Part shown: positions 10,601 through 22,772 of the stretch, piece by piece
Layout: every line of letters starts with the position of its first letter
How positions within the stretch are numbered: position 1 is the first letter of the stretch
Source of the DNA: Aphis gossypii
Taxonomy: Eukaryota > Arthropoda > Insecta > Hemiptera > Aphididae
Assembly: GCF_020184175.1 (NCBI RefSeq)
Contig: NC_065533.1
Span: forward strand, 7,400,695-7,464,694
Direction of reading: 5' to 3'
DNA: 64,000 nucleotides
Position numbers and translations under genes: made by a program
Notes under the pieces: model-generated
The model's database searches: none
Told to the model about the DNA's origin: nothing
The model's input: only the letters and a program-made list of their open reading frames with translations

Positions 10601-13600
10601 TAAACGATAATGTTTTTAAAATTAACAATAAAAAGTTCATCTACATTCCATAACATAAATCGTTTATATATTATATAAGTAGTATTTAATGGACTGTGTT
10701 TTTTTTAGGAAAATTGAAACATGGACTTGTTGTTTACACTAAATAGTACCTACTTAAAAAGAATTTTAGCCTTACTGAAAGTCACTTTAATTGTTTATAT
10801 TGTCATTGGTACAAATAATAATTTTAGATTCTCTTTATTTTAATTTTAGAACTCAAAAATTCATCTCTGTAAATACTTAAAATTTTCACCAAATGTTTAT
10901 ATATTAGCGTTATCGATACACAGTTAAATGTACAAAATATTCTGGATTTTTTTAGCTATTTATAGACAACTGAAATTTTCAATTTTTTTTTAATTATTAT
11001 TTTTATTTTTTTTTTGACATATGTGAATTATTACATATATTTTGATATGTGTACCCAAAAAAAATTGAAAATGTTATAAAAGACATCTTATAAGTCTTTC
11101 TTAATGTAGTTAAAAAAAAAAAATAAAAATCGTTAGTCACAATTACTAGTCGTAGAAACTTGAAACACATCAGTTGTTTAAATTGCCATTTTCAGTATAG
11201 GTACATGATTTAATTTTGGGGGTATTCAGATTTCAGATCATTAAAACATAAACTACCTTTTTCACCACCCACTGGAAAATATATCCAAGACTGCCGACAA
11301 ATCATCTTTTTTTGAATCTTTTTCGAATATAATGATTATAATAATACCTATCATTGGATTCAAATTTAACACTCCTATATATCATAGTGATTCACACGGC
11401 ACCTAATGTACAGCAGAGCTGTACCCACTTGAATACGATTTTTTTAATAATAAAAATTATACAAATATTTCGAATGTTAGTGTGTTATTTACATATATTT
11501 TTAAAATAGATATGAAATTTGAAATTTTGTTTTTAATAATTTTCTATAAATGTCGATAACAATTTTTACTTGATTGAAAAGCTTAAACATTTAATACTAG
11601 ATTCCACACATGATTATATTTTTATAGTTTTATTAAATTATTTTAAATACAAAGACACCATTTCATTTTTCGTACATGATGAATTTAATCATGACAAAAT
11701 AAAAATAATTTTCATTCATACCAATTTAACATTGAATTCAAATTTACACATACCCTATAGCGTAATTATTAATTACTAATTAGTAAAGCGTATTCACTTA
11801 TATACCTTTTTTTGGAATGTTAATATTATAATATTGAAAATGTAAACATTTTATTTGTATTTAATTTTTGAGCGGAGTGATGAAAATGCATTGGTCGTAA
11901 TGATATGGGTTTTTTATTTTTCTGTTTGACACCAACTTCTTATGAAGCGAAAATACTTCGTTTTTCAACTTATAAAATGATTTCCAGTACCTATATCTAA
12001 TTTTCGCAGGTAAAAAGTAAAAATACCTATTAGTTTTCTAAATAAATGGCAAAAAGAAAAAATTAAATTTTTTTTACAACACCAATCTTTGACAAAATCC
12101 TTATTTTTTTGGTGTAGCTAATAAACGAATAATCTTAAATACTTGAAATTCACTAAATATTTTAATTAATATTTTCTATCACTATACAACTTTTTTAAAT
12201 TGTCTTTAATTTTTTTTTCTTATAATGTCTATAAAAACTTTTCAATTGGTCAATAACTTTGAAAATAACACTATAGGTTCCTCATAATTTGTTTATTAAC
12301 CATATAAAAAAATATCAAAAACACATTTAACCTTAAATTTTTATATACCTAAGCATTTTAATTTTTAATTTCAAATTTTGATAAAGATTTCTCGTACTAC
12401 TATAATACTAAGTACTTATAAGATTCATATTATAACATAATTTTATTGCTATATACTTATATGCTATTTGAAATTTTTAACGTACATATATTATTTTAAC
12501 ACAGTGATATTTTTAAATGCAATATTTTCATCAAAAATAATTCAATTTACCGTAGGTACTATTATAATAGTTAAATAAATTATACTTTAATAGCATTGTA
12601 ATTATAGTACTTAGAATATACTAATTACTAATACCCTACTTTCTTTTTTTTTATCTTCGCCTCAGAATCGTTTTTCATAAACAAAGTTTTATCATTGAAT
12701 TCAAATTCAATACATACGTTACCATGATTTTCTCAATAACAAAAGAAGTTTGAGCTACATTAAATTCCACAATGGCCTTGCGTGTACAATAAATAATTAA
12801 TTAAATTTAAAATAAATAAAATATTATAATATATTTTAAATTCAAATGTATTCTATACTTTAATGAAAATCAAACTAAAAATGTATAGAATAATAAATAG
12901 ATAGTCTATACAAAAAATATTAAATGTATGATTTTCATGTATTATTTCATACTTTAACTAATATTCGTAGGTAATTTGTAAATTACTCAGTTAATTCATA
13001 AAATAACGAAATGCAATAGGTACCTAAACTGTAACATATACATTATATTAGGTATAATGTTAATAGCTGTCTATAGTTATATCCCTTATATCTAACAATA
13101 TCACTTTTTAATTAAAAAATGTATTTATTAAAAATTAAAAGGTTTTAGCTTGGTCCTTAGCGAAAATTGTTTAAATTATTGTTTAGTTTTTTACGTTACG
13201 TATTTCTTAGAAAGTTAGAACTATTAAATAAATATCTAGACTTAACACAGAATAATTTTGTTAATTTTTAGATTTAACAATAGTTAAAAAAAATTCATTA
13301 CTAAAGAACACAATACAGTTTGAAGTTTAAAATTGCTCTCTTGAACAATTAGATATTTTTAATTATCACATTTTGGTTCTATAAGCCCATGCAACTTAAC
13401 TAAAATGTTATAGAAATTCAGTCATACAGACGTCAAACATACTGTCTTATAAACAGTTATAATATTTATAATTAATTGTTAGATAAAATTGTATTTATAA
13501 ATATTTTTCTCAGATTCATAAACACTAAGTTTTTAAAAATTTGTTCTACAATTTGTCTTAAAAATGTTGCTTACCTATTTTATATTTAGTAAGCCTACTG

Positions 13601-16600
13601 AGCCTAGTTATCTTTACATTAGGTAATTTAATTTTACTTATACTTATATTCTATTTGAAAATTGTGAAAAGTAAAGTACGGAAGTATAGAATGGAAGTAC
13701 AATTTTAATCAACGAAAACAATTATTACAAAAACAATAACTATGTATTGATAATATATTATTATATTAATAAGGTTGCGATGTATACAAAAACCTCAAAA
13801 AAAAAAAAAAAAATATTATGCTAAAAAAACTTCTTAAAAAGACCAAAATATAGACTTAAATAAACAATATTTTATGATTTAACTATGTCATATCAGCTTT
13901 ACTGTATACATTTTAATAAATACAATTTATAAACAAGTTAAACATTACGATACAATACATAGTAATAAAAATAAATTGAGTATTTATTTTTTTCTCTAAA
14001 ATTTGTGAACTTTGAAAATATCAATAATATCTAGTCTAAACAAAATAATATGTTGATTACGCTAATGATTTCTAACTAATTTATTTTATAAGTTAAATAT
14101 CCTATTGTTAATTGTTATCTTTTATTTTAATACAGAATATAAAAACGTTAGTTAATTTAAAATATTAACATACATGTAATATTTCATTGCAGACACCAGT
14201 ATTATAGAGGTGAATAAGTTAGGAAGCTTTAAGATGTAGAATGTTAATGCTATTCTTTAATATTTAACAGTAAAACATTTTGTTTTCTATTAACAGCTGT
14301 GGATTGGCAGTGCTTGCTATGGCTGCATGTCCAATACTGACTAGTGAGGTTGCGTTGAGCGATGCTCAAGATGATGCTCAATATGATGAACTGGAGGACT
14401 TTTACGAGCTAGACAAAGTGGTGGAAAAAGCCTTTATGGAACCCTCGGAAAAATATAAGCCAAAAGCTGAACGCTCTACAAATAATACCATCTATCCACC
14501 AAACAATTATAGACCTAATATCGAGGACTTTCAAAAGGAAGCTATAAAATCTGGATACTCAGGTCATGGTGAAATGTTTAGTACCCAAGCCATGGTCAAT
14601 CTGGCTAGGAGACACCAAACCGGACAATACAATGTAACGATGGTCAACCAAGATTTATTTGATATGACAGAAGAAAAAAATGACACTAATACTGAAACTG
14701 AAATAAAATCTGTGGTTGAACAAGTTGAAGATGCATGTATTGGGCCAGCTAATCTTAACACAAATGGTGTAATTAACGAATTAAAACAAAATGACGATCC
14801 ACGTACGAATAAGTCTAAAAACAAACATTTACGACCATTATCATCATCTACATTAAATGTGGTCCAACGTCTGATGCGCGGTTACCTTGTCGCTGTCTGG
14901 TAAGTATTATATTTCTGATTTTTGTTAATTTTTATCTATTCATGGATATGGTTGGTAAAAAGGTTAATCTATTTTTCTATTCATTTATGTTGTAGTTTTG
15001 ATTGCGATAGGAGTATGATGCCGTCTTTGGTCAACGGTGGAAGCACTGCTCATTGGGCACTTTTATGTGGTGTTATTATTGGAAAATCCATTAAGAAACC
15101 AAAAAATAAAATTCACCAATATGACAAACCGGAGTTTAATCCATTCAAATATGGATATCTAAATCCATACAATCCGAATTCGAGCGAGTTTTTGCCAACT
15201 TCTAACATCGATAAAATAATACGCGACCCGGAAGATCCCATTGCCGAAGAAATTACTGAATCCAGCCGAAAATATATGGAACACATAAATTTTAGTGATA
15301 TTGATATGGCACAAAAATATTATGATGATAGTAATAAAAACGTCACAGAGGAACATTATTATTGTAACATGTCTAATCAGGATTTGAAACGGAATGCTGA
15401 CCGTGTGTGGGTGATAGCACGACATGGAAAAAAAAGTGCTCGGTATGCTGTGTGGTCTCTCAAAGAGCTTGCTGAAAGTAACTGTCAGTTACGTACACCT
15501 GCGCATGATATTTTAGATAGCATCCCTCCCGAAATAAAAAAGTTATGGAATAACGATTACAAGACAGCCGAATTAGAATCGAAAAAATTAAAAAATATAT
15601 CGAATAAACAAAATCATGATCGTACTAATCATTGTGATCTACATCCAACCGAAACTGGCAACAGGTTTCATCGATTGGAGAGGAATAATTCCGAGTTACC
15701 GATCGAACGTTGGCCAGAGGAAAATACTAGAGATCCCGTTTTAAAGCAGATACAAACAGAAAAACTATCACCATCACTATCGACAACACAAACATCACCA
15801 AAAATACAACTAGCACCACCACCACCACCGCCACCACCGCCACCACCACCATCAGTTATACCCATACAATCCCTGTATGATAATAAGGATGAATCACCGT
15901 TCGTGTTACCGGAAGGACCTAGGCTTGATCTTTGTTTGGCTCATAAGTTCGTTTCATTTGAACCTGTCCGGGTGCCTTATAAAATACCTGATGATAACAA
16001 TCCACAAATACTAAACGTGAGTAACTTTTATCGAATTATTGTTATAAATTATAATAATGTTCATCATTAACATAGAAATAAGTATATTTACTATGTATTA
16101 TAATATTATAATGTAGCGATGTAGCGAATTAAAACAAATTTTAAAGTGAAAAATAGTATATCTTGTAATAATTTAGGTGGCTTTTATAGTTGCATCCTAC
16201 AGTAACAATTCTTTCCAAATTTTCAAAGATTTTCTAGTGTACAAACTACATACTAATTTGTTGTCACGACATTTTTTAACATACATACAAATTGCGGCTC
16301 GGTTATTTTTTGAGTACATATTAATACAAAATTGAAAATATAAAATATAATTTTATATTATAGTATAAATAAATTGGTATAAGTATACTATACTATTTAA
16401 TTATACTTTTAACACACTTATATTATATTATATTATATTATAATATGATTTATGAATCACAGCATTATATTTTTCATGATTGTTTAAATAATGAAATAGG
16501 TATATTTAATTCTTTATTTATCATTTATGACTAATAATTTATACCTTCATTTTTTAAAAAAAATTTCATTTTAAATGTATGATTATTTTATGCTAGTTTT

Positions 16601-17556
16601 TCATTTTTATAAAAACCTTACGTTTTAGATGTCATAAAAATAATTAGTCGGTTTTTTTTGCCTTAGCTACCTTACAAAAAAATCAGCACCACTTTATGCT
16701 CTTTCCACTCAAATTGATTGAAACAGAAGCGTTATAAACTTATAACTTATAAGTTATTACTTATAATATATTATCCTCTTTGCCTCTCCCCTTTTAACCC
16801 GGCACTGTGTGTAATATTTTTTTCGGTCTTTCAGAATTTTTGAAGCAGTAAAAAATCTTTGATTTTCAACTTTAAGGGCGGTTTCCGCTAACAAATTGGA
16901 TTTAGTTGTTACTTTTAAGTAGTCAAAATTAAAAATTGTTCGTACTTTTCAAAATAATCAGGAGAAAAAATTTTGGAAAAATAAGAAATTTTACGAAAAC
17001 TAAATTAAATAAATTAGAAAAAAATATGTCAGTTTATTTTTAACTTAAAATTTAAAAACAAAATTGGTCAAAAAATAATATCAGTGGAGATAACATTTAT
17101 TTTAAAGTTAGTACCTACTATCGAATTCACAGTAATATGTTTTTCACAGATAAATATACCGTGGGAACTTTTAGAATTTTTCATATAAAAAAGTTCTAAT
17201 TGGGAAATTTAAAATCCCCTACTTAACCGGACTTGGGAACCTCGGCGCCCTCATTCGTTTAATGCACAAATACTAATTTTAATTTTTTTTCTACTCCCGT
17301 ACAGCCATTATCTACGCTTCTATGTCAATTTTCATTTACTATGGACCAGGATATAAAACAATGGAGTCCAACTGAAGATATTATACATTACTGGACAGAG
17401 GATTACAATTATGTTACAACGGATTCATCGCCAGAAAGTAGTACGTCGCCGGTTCAACAACGGAGACCATCAAGAGAACGCCGACGTCGCTCGTCGTCAA
17501 GTAGATCACAAAGCAAATTTAGAAGAGACGCAATGGCATCGAAAACATTAAAATGA
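4634..17556 (+). CDS. ACTMAP: Actin maturation protease (ACTMAP/C19orf54) homolog with large N-terminal extension, 4 exons
   Basis: Exons: 4634-6361, 14297-14899, 14996-16016, 17305-17556 (stop TGA at 17554); introns GT-AG, phases 2,2,0, all consistent. The ACTMAP family removes the acetylated N-terminal Cys/Met from nascent actin. Family matches: CGLAVLAMAA (catalytic Cys, codon 14298-14300) against human CGLVALWMAG; GYSGHGEMFSTQAM against GYTAQGEMFSVADM; STAHWALLCGVIIG (catalytic His, codon 15051-15053) against KAHWAVSAGVLLG; VWVIARHGK and ESNCQL against VYLLSKQGK and ESNLQL. A 12-proline run sits in exon 3; the tail is Arg/Ser-rich. The first in-frame ATG is 4971 (about 1088 residues versus about 350 in human); an AG acceptor at 4633 suggests an upstream exon instead. 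The first exon encodes Thr/Ser-rich, globular and very basic Arg/Glu-rich segments not seen in the human enzyme. Confidence 0.88.
5880..6150 (+). other. Basic Arg/Glu-rich helical segment in the ACTMAP-like extension
   Basis: This part of exon 1 encodes SATERRERRAMRRARRETRK, then a spacing of ERRQNDPAY, MEARRAEILSAERL and NAERKTERV. The alternation of Arg clusters with Glu and Ala predicts a long charged helix or coiled coil. It loosely resembles basic repeat segments such as STPR-type repeats in arthropod nucleic-acid-binding proteins; I cannot confirm that membership. It immediately precedes the protease domain. Confidence 0.5.
7500..8175 (+). repeat. Interspersed repeat, plus-oriented copy
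   Basis: An AT-rich block ending in recognisable less AT-rich words: GGGGCTGAGTC, ATCGAAGCACTTTTACTGC and CATTCATCACTTCG. Its middle (TTTCAGTGGTCTATAAATA; AAACATTTGGTGAAAATTTC) recurs in inverted orientation near 10860-10990, and its end recurs inverted at 11860-11990. It carries no coding frame. It looks like a high-copy non-autonomous aphid repeat; the class is not determined. Confidence 0.65.
10845..12060 (-). repeat. Interspersed repeat, two broken minus-oriented copies
   Basis: Reverse complement of 10845-10990 reads AAATTTCAGTTGTCTATAAATA and AAACATTTGGTGAAAATTTT, matching the copy at 7.77-7.89 kb. Reverse complement of 11860-11990 reads AACGAAGTATTTTCGCTTC and GCATTTTCATCACTCCGCTC, matching the end of that copy at about 8.07-8.16 kb. 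The two blocks are separated by unrelated sequence, so they are two truncated insertions or one interrupted copy. Confidence 0.6.
15816..15851 (+). repeat. Twelve-proline codon run in ACTMAP-like exon 3
   Basis: CCA/CCG codons encode Pro12 between the ESNCQL block and the C-terminal conserved strand. Human ACTMAP has its proline-rich segment at the N-terminus, where it is thought to help recruit profilin-actin. A similar role for the displaced run here is inference. Confidence 0.8.
16017..17304 (+). other. Third intron of the ACTMAP-like gene
   Basis: Starts GTGAGT after codon AAC and ends CGTACAG. An internal acceptor (TTTTTCACAG at about 17150) could give an alternative short end reading INIPWELLEFFI then stop; the phase-0 exon at 17305 is preferred because it gives an 83-residue open tail. 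The remainder is AT-rich. Confidence 0.6.
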
Positions 17557-18554
17557 TCAGTCAAAATTAATAAAACAAATGAATAATAATAATAATAGTA
17601 ATAATAATAATATAATAATAATAATTAATAATTGTCAATGAAACAAAACCAATAACAGTAGTCACGAAAATCAATTCATTCTGTAGGAATTAAATATTTA
17701 TCCCAACAATATATATATATATGTAACCCAACAACTGGAAGGAACCATTAGCGAAGACTACCACTACCTATTCAATTTATTAAGTTCATAACATTTTATG
17801 ATGTCAAGACAGAGACCGAAGAACACTAGAGCCAGTCGTTGATATGGCGATAAGATGATAACCCCTATGATTTACTCACAACTCGTTCATTTTACGTTAC
17901 TAATTCCCACATTACACTCTTTATATTATGTAGTATCAACATTACCTATCTGAATAATTTAATTTTTCTTAGTCTAAATTTTCTTGGTAGATTTGCTAAC
18001 GACTGTCTTGATGACCTACCTACTAATCAACACAAATGTCCGATAACATATGCGATTTCGATGTATATACTTTCTCCGATGGAATAGTTATGACAAACAA
18101 CCTTTAGTAAGTAACATAATATATGGCATGATTATTTTTAATTTATAAACGTATCAAAATTGTTTGATAGATTGAAATGTTTAATTAATTTTAAATTTAC
18201 TGTATGAATAAAGTAAAACTATTAAAATAATTTATTACTATAGGATAATACAATAGTACCTAGTATAATTAATAACTGTAATATAGATTATGATAGCGAT
18301 GGCGTTTTTAGGAAGGGGGGTCAGATTTGTAAATTTGTTTATACATTCTATTTCATAATTGATATTTTTAATAGCGTGGGTTATAAATTCTAAAAAATTA
18401 CATTCGTCATAATGGAACTAAATCCGTTTTTAATGAAGTAAATTATAATTATTGACTAATTTTTAATAATATTAATATAGAAAATACACGTTATTCATCC
18501 GTAGGTGAGCATCGATTATTCGAATGATAAACGTATATATAACTCAAAGCTAAA
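17557..18554. other. Region downstream of the ACTMAP-like gene
   Basis: 3'UTR and flank. It holds the AAT run, a short TATATA run near 17711 and the phrase GATGGCGTTTTTAGGAAGGGGGG near 18298, which resembles common transposon-derived debris. No gene seen. Confidence 0.4.
17569..17574 (+). terminator. Possible polyadenylation signal of the ACTMAP-like gene
   Basis: AATAAA lies 13 bases after the TGA stop, just before an AAT trinucleotide run (about 17580-17625). Another AATAAA occurs near 18207. In DNA this AT-rich the hexamer is weak evidence. Confidence 0.3.
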
Positions 18555-19170
18555 GGATTCATGGACAGCAATGAAAGGATAGTGATACTATTCACTCCTA
18601 CATAAACAGCAAATATAGTTCCGATGATAAAAACGCTGACAATAAAGAGGAAGATGAATTAACTTAGGGCTGTGACACCAATGATGAATCGAATGGTGAA
18701 GATGACAGTAATGAGAAAATTGTGGCATTACAAACATTTTTGAAAAGTTTTTGGACCGCTGGATTTTTTACTATGGAACACAAAAATACTAACCTTCCGG
18801 ATATCAGCAGAATAAGAGTGATAATCATGAAAACCTATCATTATATAAACAAATATTCTTAAATATTATTTATAATATTTTTGAATATGTGTTTACTTTT
18901 ATTCTGCTGGTTTCCGGAAAATGATGTCACATAGTAACAAAATCCAGCGGTCTAATAAACTGATCAAAAATATTTGGAATACTATAGTATTTCCTCAGTA
19001 CTGCCATCTTCACCATTATATTCACCATTGGTGTCTCAGCCCTCAGTTATTTAATATTTGTTTTTATCATCTGAACTTTATATTTTTTAATTCAGTATGT
19101 TTCTTCATTATGGTTTATTTCGGAGCGAATAATCACTATCACTTTCATCGCTGTCCATGAAATCTTGGTT
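18555..19170. repeat. Imperfect foldback (inverted repeat) with arms of about 270 bp
   Basis: The left arm (about 18555-18825) and the reverse complement of the right arm (about 18880-19170) share long similar words: TTCATGGACAGC(A/G)ATGAAAG, GATGATAAAAAC, GGGCTG(T/A)GACACCAATG, ATGGTGAAGATG, GACCGCTGGATTTT and CAGCAGAATAA. Similarity is spread along the whole arm, with small indels and a spacer of about 55 bp. On the minus strand the right arm can be read as MDSDESDSDYS, an acidic Ser/Asp stretch. It is probably a rearranged duplicate of a mobile-element fragment. Confidence 0.75.
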
Positions 19171-19229
19171 TAATAATTAAAGAATAAGAATTATTCTTCC
19201 TCCGTCACTTGGCTGATTCGCAACTGATT

Positions 19230-19420
19230 TTATATCGGGCCTGCTCTTGCTCCAAAACTAATTAGATTAAAATATAAATTATAGGAATTGCTGTTGAAAT
19301 CATTTCTATAAAGATTTACAGAGTGAGAGGTATCAGTATCATTATCGTAATCTGTATCAGATCTGGCACGAACTCTGCTGCAGGCAGCATCAGTTGGGAC
19401 GTAACCACTTTCGGCCAACT
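19230..19420 (-). pseudogene. Decayed acidic open frame next to the foldback
   Basis: The minus strand encodes ESGYVPTDAACSRVRARSDTDYDNDTDTSH, then decays into AT-rich sequence and stops before the foldback arm, which continues with an acidic DSDESDSDY stretch. Acidic Ser/Asp-rich leaders of this kind occur at the N-terminus of some piggyBac-type transposases; no catalytic region is present, so the family is unproven. Confidence 0.35.
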
Positions 19421-22400
19421 GTTAGACACAATGCAATATTCACGTTCGACAAATAAAATATATAATAAATATTAGTATACAGTCTACTGTGAGTTGCAGT
19501 GATCGATGCGAATACAAATTAGTGGGGAGGGGAGATAAAACAATATGTGAAGTAGAGTAGTTGGGGGATATAAAAGATTTAACGGTATTTCCGATACGCC
19601 GGTAACTACTTAAATTATTGGTATCCAATATTTGAGAATAATTACTGTGTTACCGAAAATACCGCATTAGGTTGGTATTTATCTAAAATATCCAATGCGT
19701 GTCCGTCCTCGATAAAATAAAGGTATAGGTCTGTATTAGTATTTTATTCGGAAAATCGAATTTATTGTGTATAGTGTTTGAACCACATATTATTATTGAC
19801 ATAAATGGTCTGTAACCCTACTTTGTAAACTGTTAAATTCATGACCATAAAAAAGTTAGGAACTTCTGATATAGAACAGTTTGTTTTAGCCTTGTAGGTA
19901 CTAGAGCTTTTTTTTATTCTATGCTCATTTTTATTTTTGTAAAATCTCCCCTCTTTTTCGGTATGAAAAAATATTAATTTTCTCGGATTGAAAAGACCAT
20001 TCTAGAATCACCGAAAATATTATACTTGTACCTAATCGGTAATGCCGCTGATACCGGTTACTAAATATCGGTATCAACATTTGAAATACTAATAGTGGCT
20101 TTATAAAAGTCCTAAAATAATAGTTTCCTGCGTATTTCATCACGACCAAACAAGATTGTATTTAATATTATGATTCAGTTAAAAAAACGTTCGAAACAGA
20201 TTTAAAATATCTAATCTATTTATTTGTATATTTGTTTAAATGTTATTATATTATGTGATATAACCATCATGTTCTACACAAATAATTGTATGTGTTGAAA
20301 TTTAGGTATAACTGCATGTATATGTATACAAGTTAACTGATTTAATATGCCATTGATTAGTTAATTTGTTGGAACATACCTATGTTATTTGATATCAATA
20401 CTATAAAAATTTTTTTAAAAATATATAAATGATTAATGTTATATAGAACTTTTTTACAAGAGTCTATTGTTTTTTTTTTATCTCCCCACAAATATTCAAG
20501 TAGGTTTACTTCTTATCATTGTGTATATTATTTGATACATTATATATTTACAAATATTAGTTTTCAATCGTCTGTTGACACGCCTATAACTAGATTTACT
20601 GCATGGGTGTCTCAATAAAAAACATTATTATAGTGTATCTGTACGACTGTACGAAATCGTTTATGATTTTTCGTAAATTATAATTCTTTTAAAAAATCTA
20701 CTTTACGTCTTGATGACTGTAATTTTTTAAAATTTTTTTTGTGTGTGTCTGGTTTTTTATAATATAAGTGAAGTTATACACATTTACTTATACAATATCA
20801 TAAATTTATATATAACCGTAATACATAAATAATATTGATCGACATAATCTTTTTTTATTTAAGTATATCTATTGTAATATAATATTGTTTAGTTAAATTA
20901 AATATATCATATTGCACTAGCCAAAATTTGAACATTTCTTTGACGATGTTGCATGTGCCATAATAAATGTATGAGTGTTTGTTCATTGTTTTGATATTAC
21001 TTCTTCAAAATACATCAAATTATATTATATAATCGTAATAAATATTAGTATAATTTATTCGTATCAATTTCTAAAAATTTTTTGTTTGTAACATTTCTTA
21101 AAATATTGTTTTCTTTTAATTGTATGGTTCCGTTATTATTTTAGTGTCAAAGAATATCATGTATCTTTTACACTCGTATTGAAAATGTCTTTATATAATA
21201 ATATAATTCTAAAAAATAATCTACCTAACCTTAATATTTGTATGTATATGACAATTTATAAAGATTAAACATTATTATTATCTATGTTTTTTTTTTGTTT
21301 GATAGTAATTTGAAGATTATCATATTCATACATAAAATATTCTTGTTATTATTATAATTTTATTTAATAATTATGTAGTTATAGAAATATTTGCATTATA
21401 ATCATAGAAATTAGAAATAATTAGTGCCCATAATAAGTTTGTCACGTGTGTTTGGGTATAGTAACTACTTAGATATACTATTTAGTATTTTTTTTCATTA
21501 TAATATTATTTTTTATAAATGTGTGTTTGTGTTAAATAAATAATCATTAAAATCATTATTCAAAAACCATTTTTTATTTTGTACCAAATTCATTTAATAT
21601 CCTATATTCTTATGAACATCAATTACTAATTTGCTGCAAAGTCTACATCATTGTATAGGTAATTATCAATTACCTATTAGAAGTGACTGTAGAAGGGAAG
21701 AATATTTTTTTCAGGACCGTGACTAAAACTGTGATGTAGATACTATAAATATAGTATTTTGGCGTAACTGCAGGTAAGTGGACTTAAAGTTTTATATAGG
21801 TACATAGTATAAGCGTGTACAGTAGTTGTGAAGTTATTATATATTTCTCGTGGTTATTGATGGGGCCAATTGATATTATATAACTCGTGCATAAAGACTA
21901 ATTTTTTAAAATACTGTATAGATAACAATTGTAATGATTATTTTTTTGGAGTCAATAATAAAATAATGTATACAATATACATCGTGAAAATATTAAATAT
22001 AGGTAATATTATATACCTAATTATATAATATATAAAGTTAATAATATATAGTACCTATAGATTGTAGTTAGGTATAAATACTAAGCAGTAAAATTTTGTA
22101 TTCAATGGGAAGAAAATATTACTAAACTAAATATAATCATCATTTTTTAGTGACAATACAGTCAACATTTTAATGACTAATTTTTTAATCGTCTTCATAC
22201 AATACACTTAAGATAAATAATAAAAAGCGCCCGAAAATTGGGCCACAATGTACTTTTTTCAAAAAAAGTGTAATTATAGTAATAAGGCCACTATTTTTTT
22301 TTTAAATTCAAGGAACATTAAAAGCCAAGAAACGAATTTTAGTTCAAAATAGTTACATTTTTAATTAAATTAAAAAAAAATAAAATAAAAAGAAGGTTAA

Positions 22401-22640
22401 AAACAAATTTGAAGTCGTAAAGTCTGTATCCGATTATTTAAAAAAAATAATAATTATTATTTGACTAATTATATAAATAGATAATATTAGGTACCTATTT
22501 ATTTTTTGTATCTTTACCAAAAAAAAAAAAAAAAATATTAAAAATTATATTGGTACATAAATTAATAAAACTAATGAAAGTTATTTAAATAAACCATAAA
22601 CACAGGTATTGTATACGAAACGAGTAGATTTCAAATAAAG
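19421..22640. other. AT-rich intergenic stretch
   Basis: No gene seen. It contains homopolymer and AT runs, and scattered fragments such as GTTAGGAACTTCTGATATAG near 19853 that resemble hAT-type ends. Open frames are short and AT-driven. Confidence 0.4.
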
Positions 22641-22644
22641 TGTA

Positions 22645-22772
22645 ACACGATTGTGCGCACTTTACCTTTTTAAATGCAAGAACACAACACGATTAAGCTC
22701 TAATAATAACTAATTAGCACTATTGAGCCCGTTTTACCTTTTTACCTACAAAAACACATCACAATCGAGCTT
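22645..22772 (+). repeat. Two imperfect direct repeats of about 55 bp
   Basis: Unit 1 (22645-22700) and unit 2 (22718-22772) share the order CGATTG/CTATTG, TTTACCTTTTTA, AAGAACACA/AAAACACA and CGA(T)TTAAGCT/CAATCGAGCT. A local tandem duplication that has diverged, just upstream of the decayed ACTMAP-like copy. Confidence 0.45.

Larger units (their letters stand above)
6362..14296 (+). other. First intron of the ACTMAP-like gene (7.9 kb)
   Basis: Begins GTGAGT and ends TTAACAG. It has no supportable exon; the small open frame at 11570-11779 is AT-rich noise. It contains a 12-base G run (6599-6610), short A/T runs and several copies of one interspersed repeat, listed separately. Sequence outside those copies is AT-rich and unremarkable. 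Confidence 0.7.

Noticed and set aside
11570..11779. 69-codon frame in the big intron
   Set aside because: AT-driven Ile/Phe/Asn/Tyr composition, inside repeat-rich intron, no splice sites.
17150..17200. Alternative last exon (INIPWELLEFFI, stop)
   Set aside because: The acceptor is good, but the exon at 17305 gives a longer phase-matched tail; it may be used as an alternative isoform.
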